Shown here: positions 47,395 through 59,202 of the stretch, piece after piece
How positions within the stretch are numbered: position 1 is the stretch's first letter
Layout: each line of letters opens with the position of its first letter
Program-made: the position numbers and the translations under genes
Notes under the pieces: generated by a model
Databases searched by the model: none
Seen by the model: the letters and a program-made list of their open reading frames with translations, nothing else
What the model was told of the DNA's origin: nothing
Origin: Acanthococcus lagerstroemiae
Taxonomy: Eukaryota > Arthropoda > Insecta > Hemiptera > Eriococcidae
Direction of reading: 5' to 3'
Assembly (NCBI GenBank): GCA_031841125.1
Contig: CM063110.1
Location: 36,967,214-37,031,213 of the forward strand
Length of the DNA stretch: 64,000 bases

Positions 47395-47599
47395 GGCCAC
47401 GTGACGCGATGTTCCATGTTCTTAGCAATTATACCGTGTACACATAGAGAAAATTTATTATAGAACTAAGACCATGCGCCATGTAAATAAAAGCTTTGAT
47501 TGATTTTCCACGCTCGCATTTTTTTGTGCATAGTGGGCGGGTTACATAGAAGTTGTTATTTTTTCTGTCATATCTGAATAAATAAATTTGAAATTTGAA

Positions 47600-47615
47600 A
47601 TTTTCTAATTCCTTT
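47600..47615. repeat. Right 16-bp target-site duplication of the inverted LINE
   Basis: The sequence attttctaattccttt is identical to 43505-43520, and immediately follows the A/T-rich 3' tail of the LINE. Confidence 0.95.
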
Positions 47616-47650
47616 AGTTTCTACTCGCTAGCCAGACACCTGTAAGTTAT

Positions 47651-50279
47651 AGCTTAATACATTTAACTTGATTGTGTTACAAGACCTGGTTTTTATATGT
47701 ACTACCCGGAGGTTTAACAGTCAGTTTCCCGTCCCACGGCGACTGCATTCCGGCTTGGGACGGCGTTGCTCCTTTATTACGTGAATGAATAAATTGTCAG
47801 TTGTCAGAATTACTCAGGTGTTCTCGCTGGATTTTTGTAACATGACTTCTTATAGTTTGCTCGAAACTTCTCCGTCGACTTTTCTGTATTTTCAGTCGAA
47901 TTTTCCTGCTGTGTGTTCTCTTAATAGGAAACTTCATAACGTCCAATTTTATACGTTGTTAAACGCATGAAGCGCTAGAACGTTATGAAGCAATCATCAT
48001 GTTGTCTGTAAAATTAATTTTCAACACTTCGGGGCTACGTTTTTCGTTTTTATCGACGCACTAGCCTTTACATTTCCTCCCCCCCCCCCTCACATATGTA
48101 CTTATAACGTAGTGATTGATCGGCTTACCGAAAATGACATTGCCGACGATGCTTCCTAGAACATCGTCAATTTACTTGATTTATTAGAAGAAAACTTCTC
48201 TGCCTTCGGTCGTCCCTCGTTTCGGAACTTTCTTCCCGAGCTGCCGAGATATACGAGTCTCCCAACGGATGTTATGTTGTATATTTTAATGGGCGGACAT
48301 TTGCCCACGAAATATATAATGTAGAAAAGACAAAAGTATCGTAGATATGGGCCGAATATCGAAAATATGCTTCACTCGCGAATTGTGTTCGTAATCGCGG
48401 GTCGGAGAATTTCGCGAAATGTTTTTTCGAAACTTCGGTCGGACGAGATTAACGACCGGCATTTAGGGTTGCCCTTCCTTCCGGCTACGAAAATTTCGTC
48501 GTTTCGCGTTTGTGTTCGAAAAAATAACATCGAGCGAAAGTTTTAGCAAATAAAACGCGCCAGCCTTACGGAGAGCCGCGAGGACATTAAAAAGGAGGAA
48601 TATAAATTGATAATGTAATCATTCGGATCGACGAATTCGCCGACGTCGCGCGGCTTTTGGCAAATGTTTTTTTATTTGTCCATTAGAACGACTGCAACGA
48701 GGAAACACGGCTTCCAATTAACCCAAAAGAATTTCGAAACCGGCGGCATCTCTTATTCGAGGAATTCCGAGGCCGCTGTGGGGCTTCGAGGGAATTCGTC
48801 ATTTTACTTGGTGGTTAGAATTTTAAACGACTCGCATACTTCGTTCGAAGAACTCTCTTCGAATATGAACGTACTCTTCGAATATGAACGTACTCTTCGA
48901 ATGAATTCCTTTTTTTCATTTCGCCGTGCTAGTTTTTCTCGCATTCGTTCTCCGCGAGCTATAATTGCCTTTTAAAGATGACAGGTCTATTCATGGAAGC
49001 TCAGCCAGCTGGGATGTCTAGAAAATCGAGAATTATACGTTTGAACCGCGAGGCCGACTTTTCCAATTTTCTGTGTTTCTTTTCACTTAGCGGAGCATAT
49101 GGTGATTCACGCATGTCAAAATGGCTCCCCAGACACCGCACCCGTGGCCCCGGAGAATACCGTTTCGAGTATTGTGTTAGTGAACAGAAGGAAGCATTGA
49201 GGCTGGCCCGAGCCCCCCTTTCGCCTCACCGCTTGGGATTTGGGCTGTCCTGCCGCGGTCATTATGGGACACCCTACTGACCAAGGCAATGCTCACTCAG
49301 CATTAACCTGGAATTCGGATGCACCACAGACGGATGCATTACCTTCCTTCACCTCTCACCGCCTCGTTTTGGTATGCGTGGCGACGCAGGAAGGTGGTGA
49401 TGGCGAGGTGAGCCCTGCTGAAGGGTCCGCAGCAGCTGCAGCGGCTTTAGGATGTTTCAGAGTCGTTGTGTCCGGTGTGGGTCGAGCTTTGTCCGTCTAT
49501 TCTCTGCATCGACCCCACTCTGTCTGCATTTTATTCTTTATGAATTTTGTGTGGTTGCTGGATATTCAGAAATCGTTGATCCTGACTCCGTATCACAGAA
49601 TATTACGCATGCAGTTTCAAACACCTTCAGGAAAATTAACCTAAATGTAAATCAATTTTAAGTCTGTTCCCTAAACATTGTTGCAAGTGCATATGAAAAA
49701 ATTTTGAAATTTGAATCGGCCCTCTTGAAGTATATCTTATGTAGATGTAACCCCAACGTTTTGCGAATTTTCGAGTTATATCCACCCTTGTCGCATAAGT
49801 TTTGGAGCGGTACATGGAATTAAGCCCACTGTTGCAAGAAGGACGTATCTCGAGGTACGCTCATTTTCGGGAAATTGCATTTTCGTATGGACCAGTTTCT
49901 CAGTTTTTTTATTTAGTAAATCCGGCATCTCGATATCATATTCTGTCGTGAAGTTTTGAATATTTTTTTGTAAAATAAATTTTTATCACTTCCTCAAAGT
50001 ACAGGCTGTATTAGGATCTTTCTCTATAACGATCAGCCTCTTTGCGGTGTTTCAAACCCATTCCGTCGAACAAATTTTCTTCTTACAAGTAATCATGATT
50101 CATCCGGCCATTTTTTATTTTACGTCTGGCAGTGAGGCCCGGCCGAGAACGATGTTCAGCTCTTTTACAATGAAGTAATGAAAATCATACAAATGAAGCA
50201 ACAATAAATATACGACATAAAAAGAGAAAAACGAAACGTACGTATTTTAAGTTCATTAAACTGTACTTGACCAGATAAG
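47651..50279. other. Intronic DNA, no assigned gene
   Basis: 47700-48660 looks like single-copy intron. A 19-bp direct repeat (gaacgtactcttcgaatat, two copies) occurs at about 48867-48904. 48660-49660 is GC-richer, with overlapping open frames on the plus strand (48664-48975, 48978-49280, 49240-49644). None has a recognised domain or good splice sites, and the composition suggests an unidentified repeat. Confidence 0.35.
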
Positions 50280-50930
50280 CTGCAAACCCTCCCTGTCCGC
50301 CCTACGCCGAGCATAAGCCTCCACCGCTCGGTTCCTACTTAATCTGGACTCTGTGGCTCTTGACCTGAGGGAACCGAAATCTTGACCCATCAGGTTCCTC
50401 CATCTAACAGGGGGACTCCCTTTTCCTTTTCAAGTTTCTTGAAGTTCACTTCATTTGCCTCTTCGTCCAGATGTCATAGCCTCTCACCAAGTGCCCCGCA
50501 TACTCGAGCTTCAGTTGGACCTCGGGAAGGCCAATTTTCTTCGCTCTTGTTCTCTTCCTGATTTCATTTAGACTAATTTTGTCACGTAGTCTGATATTCA
50601 GGATATTTCTCAACGTTCTGTTGAATGTCATCTCGAGTCTTTTTGTTTGTTGATTCGTTAAGGCTCAGGTCTGTGCTCCGTATAACAGCATAGGTACCAC
50701 ACAGGATTCCAAGATTCTGATTTTTGCTAATACCAATATTTTGCTTTTTAAAATATACTTGTGTGACCAAAAATCTTTCCAAGCATTTGCTGTACGAGCG
50801 CTAGTTTCTTTTTCCGAGCTATCTATCAAAGATATAATTTGGCCCAAAATATTTGTATTCGTCTACCACTTCGATTTCGCGACCCTCCAAAACGACGATT
50901 TCCCTTTTTTTTTGATAGTAACTTTATTTT
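50280..50930 (-). pseudogene. LINE C-terminal fragment (minus)
   Basis: Read downward from 50930: GREIEVVDEYKYFG, then GQIISLIDSSEKETSARTAN, VVPMLLYGAQT, NILNIRLRDKISLNEIRKRT and LKLEYAGHLVRGYD. This is the post-palm C-terminal part of a LINE ORF2. Frameshifts separate the pieces. The N-terminal parts are absent. Confidence 0.8.
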
Positions 50931-51680
50931 GAACGAAGTTCAAAGAAGAAGAATCAAAGAAAATCGTTGAGAAAGTTGGATGAAAATTTGAAAATAAAAC
51001 ATGAAAGGAAGACTAATAAAAATAAAATAAAAATAATTGTAATCAGTAGATCGGAACGAAATCCAATAAATATGGAAATAGGAGATGAATAAATAAAGGA
51101 TGTAAAGGAATGTAAGTACTTGGATAGTCTGGTAATGCAAGATAGTAGAAGTGTAAAACTGAGATAAAAAGTAGAATAAAACAAGTTTAGAAAGTTTTTT
51201 TTTTTTTTTTTTAAAAAAAAGGAACATAAATTTAGGGCGAATATAGATTTGGAAGTAAGACTAGGATTTTTTCGAATGTATAGGCCTGGAGTATAGCAGT
51301 GTATGACTGTGAGACGTGGACAACAGAAACACAAGAAAGGAATGGATATAAGCTTTGAAATGTAGAAATTAAATGGATAGAAAAAATCAAGAATGAGGAA
51401 GTATTGCGAGGGAAAGAGAAATTTGGAGTATAATTGTAAAATGAAAAGTTAAAATAATAGGTCATAATATAAAATATCCGGTATATTATTATTCATGCTG
51501 GAGAGAATGGTTGAAGGAACGAACTGGAAAGAAGGCAAAGAATGAGCTATAAGGAGCAGATAACGAAGTATACAAAGTATGTAAATCCTTCTCAGACATG
51601 AAGAGATTAGCACAGTAGGGAGAAAAGTAGATAGACGTAGCCTACTAGTCGAGATACTAAGAAATATATAATTTTTTCCC
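50931..51680 (+). pseudogene. LINE C-terminal fragment (plus), highly degenerate
   Basis: Across three frames the plus strand gives MEIGDE, then DVKECKYLDSLVMQD, then AWSIAVYDCETWTTET, NEEVLRGKEKFG and ERTGKKAKNEL, ending SDMKRLAQ. This is the usual order YLGSLV, ALYGCETWT, RNEEVL, EGKRGRGRP, EMKRLAQDR of a GHILRH-type LINE. Many stops are present and a poly-T run lies at 51196. It is the same type as 35090-35570. Confidence 0.7.
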
Positions 51681-51774
51681 CCCTTCTTCAAATAAGTGAA
51701 AAATCACGCGAGATACGAGAAACACTTATTGGATTGAAAAAAAAAAATCTATGTGTAATTTTATACAAAATAAT

Positions 51775-51949
51775 ACAAAATATGATGCCCCTACCATAAC
51801 GGGAATCTCAATGGACCATCAGTAACGTAGAGTTCGTGTTTTCTCCGCATTTATGTAAATATTATACAAATTAAAAAGTATTTGCAAACCGTACGTTCTT
51901 TGTGACCTCCTATGATGGTTCCTATTATGTTAGGGGCATCATATTTGGT
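51775..51949. mobile_element. Small MITE with about 25-bp inverted ends
   Basis: acaaaatatgatgcccctac at 51775 is matched in inverse by aggggcatcatatttggt ending at 51949, with few mismatches. The whole would fold into a hairpin about 175 bp long. A related single end, ggcatcatatctggtgtcat, occurs at 53041. Confidence 0.7.
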
Positions 51950-54900
51950 ATCATTTAGTGAGGAATGGAATGCGTCCCTAGAAAAGGGGCTTAAATGAAC
52001 TTAGACACTTTTTCAATAAATGGTGTAGTTCGATTCGGCAAGTCAAGAACACATTAGAACACCTCATAATGCAGCGCTATCTCGCGCCATACGGCCGCTA
52101 CATCAAACATAACTGCTCTGAAAAATAATAGATTCTATGACTTCCCTATGAGCTCCGTGATCTCGGCGATTACAGTTTTGTGATTTTCCAGTGATTTTCT
52201 AAGTTGGGCATCGACTTTTTGATCGTGCGTTGCCGGTATTTTATGTTACTTGAACGTTAAACGGAACGTTGAAGGTAATAAAATGTCACGAAAACCTGAG
52301 TTTATCCCCTTGAAAAAGAATGAAAAATGTTGCAAAAAGAACTGTCTTTTGAATTTTGTGTCACTTTCTCGATCGATTTTTGAAAGATCTTGACGATCTC
52401 AAAAGAAAGCCAGGATACGTTCCTCAGCGGTAATATTTTCGAAGAACAAGCGGTTCGAGTGAAAATGAATCCGAGAAGGGGTTGGTGGTATTATTCGACC
52501 CGAGTACTCTTTGAAAAGACATGATGTTTATTTTTCGTGAATATTGGCTTCGTTATGTCTATTTTTCGTAAATAATATTGACTTCAGAGTACGTATGTGT
52601 ATGTATATATTCTTTTTCAGCGTTCGTTTTCTATTGAAAAAGAAATAGAAAAAGTCATCCATAAAAATGGGCCGAACTTCCGACCCACTTCTCAATTCAT
52701 ATATCCGCCTACATTTGACCTCAGCTCTTCATACTTTAGGATTGCATATTATGAGACTTCCAACTTCATAACATAGGTAATATCAATTATTACCCAAATA
52801 AATCATTACTAGAGTACTAGCTATAAGCTCTCAAAATTTCAAACGCTTGTATCTCAAAACATAATTTTCGTACTTAGGCTCTTTATCAATGGACGCATTT
52901 TGTTGTAAATGGCGCATCTTTTTAGTAGAAAGAATGTTTCCCTTATCTTCCATAATTTTCATTTACTCGGTAAGAAAAAAACGAAAATTGAAGATAACCT
53001 CCTTTGTGGATAATTCCGTGACGCTCCCCTGTGAGTCAAAGGCATCATATCTGGTGTCATTTTGTAGGGAATTTTTTTAATAAGCGTATTTTGATTTCGT
53101 TAACTATTCCAATACCTTTCATATTTTTTGAGTTGTCAGAAAAATACTGATAAATTGGGTGGTGGGAAACGCACACTGGTCGACAGAATGAGTTTCATGT
53201 GGCTTATTCAGTGGGTCAGTCTGCACAATAATCCACAGAAATCCACTGAACGCAATTTTTTCCAGTTTAAATGTTAATTTGACTGGACTGTTCACGGTGG
53301 AAGCGACTGGGTAAGGTAAAATTTGTGCGAGTTATCGATCAGGATGTTTGAAGGTCTCCACCGTTACTATAATATATACAAGGCCGAGATGTTGTGTTTA
53401 ATACACCGGAGTAGAACCGCGGGAGGAGAGCTTCAGGTTCTTCCCCCTCCCCCTCCCTTAAAAAAACTGTCAAAATTGCATTTCAGAATGTATTTTAGTG
53501 CATTAATTACAGCAATAAGATGACGAGATGTGTGCAGAAGCGATTATTAACGCCCCTCCTCCGCGTGATCTTTTCAAAACCACGTTCTTCTTCCTGTTCG
53601 TATTCGCTGTCCATATGATCTCCCTCAATCAGCCAGGCAGGACACCAGTTTTAGTAGATGTTTTAGTACTCTCGGTAAGACTTACATCTTCCATTCGGTC
53701 GATTAATGCACGCGATTTTTCTGCACACTCTCGTTTTTTGATTTCGAATTATCTCACTTCGATCTGGACTAACCACGTCTCCTGCAAAACTTGAAAACTC
53801 CGCAAACTGGAGTGATATTTGAATCCTGACTTCGCAGTTAATATACGCTTCACTCGGTGCCAGATCTGATAGTGTGCACAACAATTCATTAAAAACTTTC
53901 ATGCTAAATGTGTTAAGTAACTTATTACATGTGTACATTACAAGCTGAATCATGTCGACACTTTTCACTCATGTGAAGTGCTATATGGACGCTGTTAAGC
54001 AAAAAGAACTTAAGCGTTTGTTGACAAAATTAGTTATTAGTATCATTGGAAAGAGCATAAAAATTAGAATTTTTCAAAATTGAGCCCCCGATACAAAATT
54101 GTGTACCCACGTTGAAAAAAGCTTATCAGTAAACGCTATATCCGTAAATCGGCATTATTTATTTGCTTTTAATGTTACGTTTTCTCAAAAAACAGATTGT
54201 TTAGACGTTGCATAAGGGAAGAACCAATTATGAACTACATTGCCCTCTATTCAATTTAATTTTATCAAAAACGTCACTTGTGCACAATGTGTATGAGACC
54301 ACTGATACGTCTAATGACTTGCCTCGCAGAAGAGGAAAATTCTGCGAAAAACGTTCCGCAAAATAATGTTTCGTAGAAAAACGTTACTATCGAGATGTAG
54401 TTGGGTATTCCTCTTTAGGGGGTCATTTGTTCCATCAGATTTTTACTGGCCGACACGAAGAATGCCGAGCGATGCCGGAAATGGACGACAAGAAAAGACA
54501 TTGGAATGTGGGTATGTGCGTCAACGGGGTGGCCTGGATGACATACCCATCCGTACAGCGGTCCGACTCTGTTTATTTTCGATTTTCGCCCTTTCTCATC
54601 CCCCGATTCCTTAATTATCAAAATATAGTCAAAATAATATAAAAAGTGAATTCAGTGACATTGAAAGCATTTCCAATTGTAAAATAGTTTTTAACTCTCA
54701 AAATTTCGACTTTTCGATCACAAAATTCATTTCTTTCATTGACCTACTTTTGACTCCAATCTCGGTTATTTCGGCCTGTATTTAATAAAACAACACCTTC
54801 GCGATAAAACTTAGCTCGACGTTTTCTTTCGAAATACGTACAAGAGCCAATTTAGTTTCATCAACTTTCATACATTTGTTATGATTCTAAAAATTATAAC

Positions 54901-55087
54901 TGACTATGCAGTTCTTATATTTTCAATTCGTTCTCCCTCCTTTAGTTGACACAAAAAATTAGGTTAACTTCGAGAAGGAGCTACCTGGCGAGAGTGTAAT
55001 CGTGGACTAGGGCTATAAGAAGAAGTTCGTTGTTAAACTTACAGTTCCTCAGAAACTGTTAACATCATATTATGGTATAATATTATA
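51950..55087. other. Intronic DNA, no gene seen
   Basis: Apart from the isolated MITE-like end near 53041 I recognise nothing. Open frames at 52889, 53323, 53528 and 54366-54642 lack known domains and good splice sites. Confidence 0.4.
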
Positions 55088-55570
55088 CAGTGTTTAAAGA
55101 AATTGAAATCTATTATTTTGTCCGATATTAACGATTACACCAATATTACACTCAAATTTTCGTAAATGGCACCCGTATAAGTGGAATGGATTAGTGGCAC
55201 AAAATTGCTGTCCCCATAACTTGGCCTGTCTAACTGCATGTAAATTTACCGCTGTATGTGGTAGAGAGAACCTATATAAGTGGAGTATTTTTTGAAGGAA
55301 GTAGAATATATTTTACATTGATTTGCCTCTACAAGTGGAATGTAGGCTACGTCTAACCTCAGTAAGTGAAAGAAATAATATTGGCCCGCAGTTGAATTTA
55401 TTTGTACATAGAGTACATTTTTTGTAAGTAAAACTTTTTATCCGAGTAAACCCAGATTAGTGAATTTTTTTTCCTTGCCTGTCTGAGTGGAACATATACG
55501 TACGTGAAAAACCGGGTAAGTGAAGAAAAAGTTTTGGTCCCCTGAGATTACACATACAGAGGTCCTACTG
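55088..55570. mobile_element. Possible pogo-like MITE with repeated 'taagtgga' words
   Basis: The right end reads gaggtcctactg followed by TA (55571-55572), a typical pogo-type terminus. The left end may be TA-cagtgttt at 55086-55088 but shares only CAGT. Between 55165 and 55530 a word like (a/t)taagtgga or agtgga recurs about nine times. Confidence 0.4.
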
Positions 55571-55572
55571 TA

Positions 55573-56630
55573 TATTTCTACCACTCGTGGTTCCGCCAAA
55601 AGAAACCGCTTCAAGTTGCTGTGTTACCATAGTTTTGGTACCAATAGTACCAACGCCAATTTATTTGGAAATGTTTAAAATCTCCCCCACCCTCTCCAAA
55701 AGGATATTTTCTTGTTAGCATGAATGTGATTGATGTGCATTGGTATATGTATGAAGTCTTTACTTCTTCAACCTTCTGGAGAGGGCGGAGGATTTTCTGG
55801 GTTAGCCAAGCCATTCGACTGTTCACTGGTCCCTTTTCTGGTTGTGAACACATTCTTTGGACTATACCTAAAGTTCCGAACTCGGAATATGCCGAGGAAC
55901 ATTTTTCTTATATTAAAAAAAAAAACAAAAAAAAAACGGGGTGTCAACCAGCAGTCAAGCTACTTCGCAGCATTATAAAGAGAAAGTTAGTTAAAATTTG
56001 AGAGGCATTAAGAAAGCAGGAAGAAGAAGATTTCAATTTTATTGCCCCTTTGTGTTCATTCACCGTTGATTTAACGTAATTGCTTCATGTGCCGTAGATC
56101 AAATAGGTGCCTATACGTCGTTAAAAATGTAATTAACTGTGTGTGGCGCGGCGTCTTTGCCGAGGAAAAGGAAAAGGAAAATTGAATCGGGAAGTTATCT
56201 GGAAATTGCTACGAGATGCAGAGAGGTAGCGGCTCTCCATTTGTTTTAATTTAAGTACGCTGATCCTATATACAGATTCCATTAAATTAACGATTTTTCG
56301 CCATTAAAACTGGCATATACTTGTATGGCGTGAAGATATCGAATGCGTGTAGTATGGAGTATGTACACTTGTACACGCTATGTGGCATTTACTCGAGCTG
56401 AGAAATGATTACACGTACGAGACTCAGCAGAGTTATCGTGTTCGGTTGTTGAAGTTGTTAGAAAGATTTTTTTTCCCCTTTCCAGACGTTGTATGCGTCA
56501 GAAGCCACATGCCGTCTGCCTCTCGATAAACGAAAACTTTGCTTCGCCATTATCACATAATTTAACTTTTTTTTTTTTTTTTTTTTTAATTCATTTTATT
56601 TATTATATTTTTCTTGTGCTCGTTTTGCAG
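55573..56630. other. Intronic DNA up to the Nmdar2 acceptor
   Basis: I see no gene here. An A-rich run lies at 55915-55937 and a T20-class tract at 56569-56587 precedes the acceptor. An imperfect inverted pair (accctctccaaaag near 55690, ttctggagagggcgg near 55775) is present. Confidence 0.4.
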
Positions 56631-56818
56631 AGAGCTTCCCAGTCGAATTTACAACTCCAACTGGCGCCGTCGTTGGAACATCAAACGGCGGCCATGTTGA
56701 GCATTCTGGAGCGGTACAAATGGCACCAGTTCTCGGTTGTCACTTCGCAAATCGCCGGTCACGACGACTTCATTCAGGCTGTCCGTGAACGGATCACCGA
56801 GATGCAGGATCGTTTCAA
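56631..56818 (+). CDS. Nmdar2: Next exon of NMDA-type glutamate receptor subunit 2 (amino-terminal domain)
   Basis: This is a coding exon of 188 bp. It lies between an acceptor (cgttttgcag, after a long T-rich tract) and a donor (gtgagt) placed inside ...TTTCAA|gtgagt. It begins in phase 0, matching the phase-0 end of the exon at 34584-34762, and ends two bases into a lysine codon. The translation includes [20 protein letters not shown] and [20 protein letters not shown], again the amino-terminal domain of GluN2. The joined reading across the intron is ...SGLER|RASQSN..., as expected for this protein. The next exon is not visible before the window ends. The long T tract before the acceptor lengthens the spurious open frame to the left, so the frame before 56631 is intronic. 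Confidence 0.94.
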
Positions 56819-58225
56819 GTGAGTTTGATTGGATTCTTGATTGCGTGTGCGTTCGCCTTATATATTCGTATTTGGGAAGTAATATTTTGCACGCGACAGA
56901 CAGATCGTTTGCATGCGAAAAACGACAAGTCTAAAGAAACCAAACGCAGGCGATGTCTATAAGAAATGCCTGTGAAGTGCTGCACATGAATTCAAATCGT
57001 CGGAACGGTATGTTGTCGCATGTATGAACGGTCTTGTCGAAGCACGAAAATTTTATGATTTAAAAGTATTGCACAATTTTCTATGTCAGACTAAATTGAA
57101 CTTTAAAAAAAAATGACTTGTTTGTTATGAAAAAGTTGGAAAATAGACTGGAAAAATCTGAAAAAAGTCAGGGATGTGTTTTTTGGGGGGGAGGGGGGGG
57201 GTTGGCCAACCTGCAAGAAGGTTGAATTTAGAATCAGATATCAATACGTGAGTTGTCTTTTGCTAACATTGCTAACATTTTACATGTATTTGTTCAAAAA
57301 AAGGCGCAGAAAGCAGATTTCAGAAATAGTAGATTACTATACAAGAGGGTATAGTGAGTTTTGGACAATGAGTGCAAAGTTTGTGAAACGAGCCAAAGGC
57401 GAGTTGAGCAATGGCACAAGTATGTCAATGGGAACGTCTCTTGTATTATAAGTTATTTTTCTAAATACCTCGCACTATATAAAGACAGAAATAAGACTGC
57501 TAAATTGATTTTCCATGTATACATCAAAAATACGTTTTATGATTGTGTTAGTAAATCTGCTAAGAGCACATGACTGATTTGGTTGCAGATATTTCAAAAC
57601 TATCGATGAAATAATTTCACTTCTGTACATTTGTTGTTTTAGTTGTTACTTGTTAGTGTGCGTATGTGCGTACTGTGTAGTGTGTATATAGTGTCACGTG
57701 TGCTTTCTACATTAATTTCATTCTACATCCCAGTTACGTTTCATCTCTCAGCTCTGATGTTAAGGGGAAAAATGACCTTAAACGTAACTATGGATAGGTC
57801 TTTCTTCCTGACATAATATCCCATGACTCTGCGCCGTTTTTACTACACACTATAAAATACATGCTGTTAAAACGCAACTTTACCCACAGTGTTGCGTGGG
57901 TAAAGTAGCACTTTAACAGGAGGTATTTAGAAAAGCAATTCTTTTCTGCAGATGAGGGTAAAGTACGATCTTAACCACAGTTTTTAGGAGCTACAGTGAC
58001 TGTTTAAGTGCGTCGTGATTTTGAAGAACAGAAGCGCGATGTGCCAAAAGAAACGGGTCTGGATGTTCACTTACCACTAAGGCCCTTTTCTTGGACATGT
58101 CACAAGTGGTATTTAATGAAATTTTAAATGTCTAGGGAATTATTGAGTTCGACAAAACGGCTGTTCTGTAATATGTTTCCGCGCATGCGCGTTTCCACAC
58201 CGACGGCTCAACGATAACCGTGATA
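56819..58225. other. Downstream intron of Nmdar2
   Basis: A short segment at 57380-57415 (gtgaaacgagccaaaggcga, then gttgagcaa) resembles the hairpin part of the Z repeat at 37615-37650. A small palindrome, ctttacccac...gtgggtaaag, lies at 57879-57906. No exon was recognised. Confidence 0.4.
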
Positions 58226-58233
58226 AACTGATT

Positions 58234-59202
58234 CAGTGTACCCAGATGTGGTACATTTTACTTTTAGTGGTACAATTTGTGGTACATTTGCAATATGTGG
58301 TACAATTTCGATTTTTTGGACTCAGTTTGCTCCGGAACATTTTAAAATGTAAAGTTGTGATACCTGGTAACACTGATTGCAATGTTGTTCGTTTTATGTC
58401 GGTGTATTCTAAAAGTTGAGAAAACAAATGAAGTGTCCAATGACTGTAAAGCTGCGTCTGATATAGAAAACCCTATTCACTCCGGAGGTGTTCCTTTTAT
58501 GAGTACATAGCCTAGTTAGATTTCGTTACAAAAAATGGACCAAAAATATTTTTCAAAATGGGCCTTAAATTCTGAGTTTTAAGGCTGGTTTCCAAGTGAC
58601 TAGAGAATACATTAGTATACTATCTGTAAGCTTCTTTTTAGCAGCACTCCACCTATCTCCGGCTTTATCTAATGATGCATTTTCCTCTTCTAAATACACT
58701 TCTTCCGTGAAAACAACAACAAAACTTTGGAGTTCAGACACTAGCGAACCTTGTATCGTATATTTTAACTTATGAGTTATCCAGGAAAGTCAGAAAACTA
58801 TTTGCGCGCATTAAAAAGCTTACAAATAAGAGTTCCCAATTTTTTCAGTTTATAAAATTGAGAAAACTGAATTATTTAGTAAATTGAACGCGTGCAAACA
58901 GACCTATAAACAGTCATGCGATGAGATTGAAAGGAATATAAATTTAATACTATGGGTTATGGGCGCTTAGAATGCTAGTAATAGCATGGTTTTGAGGCTC
59001 AAAAATATAAAGATAAAAGAGGGAATAAAAAAACATAGTGAACACTGAACATAGCAAAAAAAAAATTCGCATAATTTTGAACCACACGTACGAATTTTAA
59101 GCTTTTTGGCGATATAAAATTATTACATTCAATGATTTTGAAATGTGGTACAATTTTTTCCTCTTCGTGGAACATTTTTGAAATTTTCATCTGGGAACAC
59201 TG
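58234..59202. mobile_element. hAT-like non-autonomous element, 969 bp
   Basis: The left end is CAGTGTACCCAGATG (58234) and the right end CATCTGGGAACACTG (ending 59202), matching at 14 of 15 in inverse. The flanking octamers aactgatt (58226-58233) and aactcatt (59203-59210) match at 7 of 8. gtggtacaatt words recur just inside both ends. No transposase was recognised in the interior. Confidence 0.88.

Larger units (their letters stand above)
43521..47599 (+). mobile_element. LINE with 5' inversion (twin-primed insertion), 4.1 kb
   Basis: The right part (about 46437-47599, plus strand) carries the second half of ORF2 and the 3' tail. The left part (43521 to about 46436, minus strand) carries ORF1, the endonuclease and the first half of the reverse transcriptase. 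The two halves are complementary. The minus part stops at ...VYVDIIEE and the plus part starts at IIEEMLSKLKG, sharing the 12 bases atataatcgaag. The whole is bounded by a perfect 16-bp target duplication, so it is a single insertion event. Confidence 0.93.
42297..47650 (-). pseudogene. Older LINE (endonuclease and linker), split by a second LINE
   Basis: The 42297-43504 part, read downward, begins ALHGIKWDVASLSEVRR at 43500. It continues with VVMGDFNSKLGNN near 43150, SDYRMVRGKI near 42870 and a basic linker ending VFGVAIELYEELY near 42310. The reverse transcriptase is missing. The sequence just upstream, CLASE*KLKELEN, lies 4.1 kb away at 47616-47650. Joining at the duplicated 16-mer restores KLKELENALHGIKWDV in frame, so the intervening element is the younger insertion. 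Confidence 0.85.
34763..56630 (+). other. Nmdar2: Intron of Nmdar2, 21.9 kb, filled with nested transposons
   Basis: This interval is bounded by gtaagt at its left end and gttttgcag at its right end. It separates two exons whose phases and protein sequence are contiguous. It contains a broken hAT transposase, at least six LINE pieces, several MITEs and minisatellites, annotated separately. No other host exon was recognised on either strand. Confidence 0.9.

Noticed and set aside
50280..51680. Head-to-head LINE fragments as a second twin-priming event
   Set aside because: Both fragments contain the same C-terminal domain and belong to different LINE types, so they cannot be two halves of one element.
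5700..57200. Long C or G runs (5708, 17553, 27541, 39657, 57185) as regulatory G-quadruplexes
   Set aside because: They are isolated homopolymer runs with no surrounding conserved context; a functional claim cannot be supported from sequence alone.
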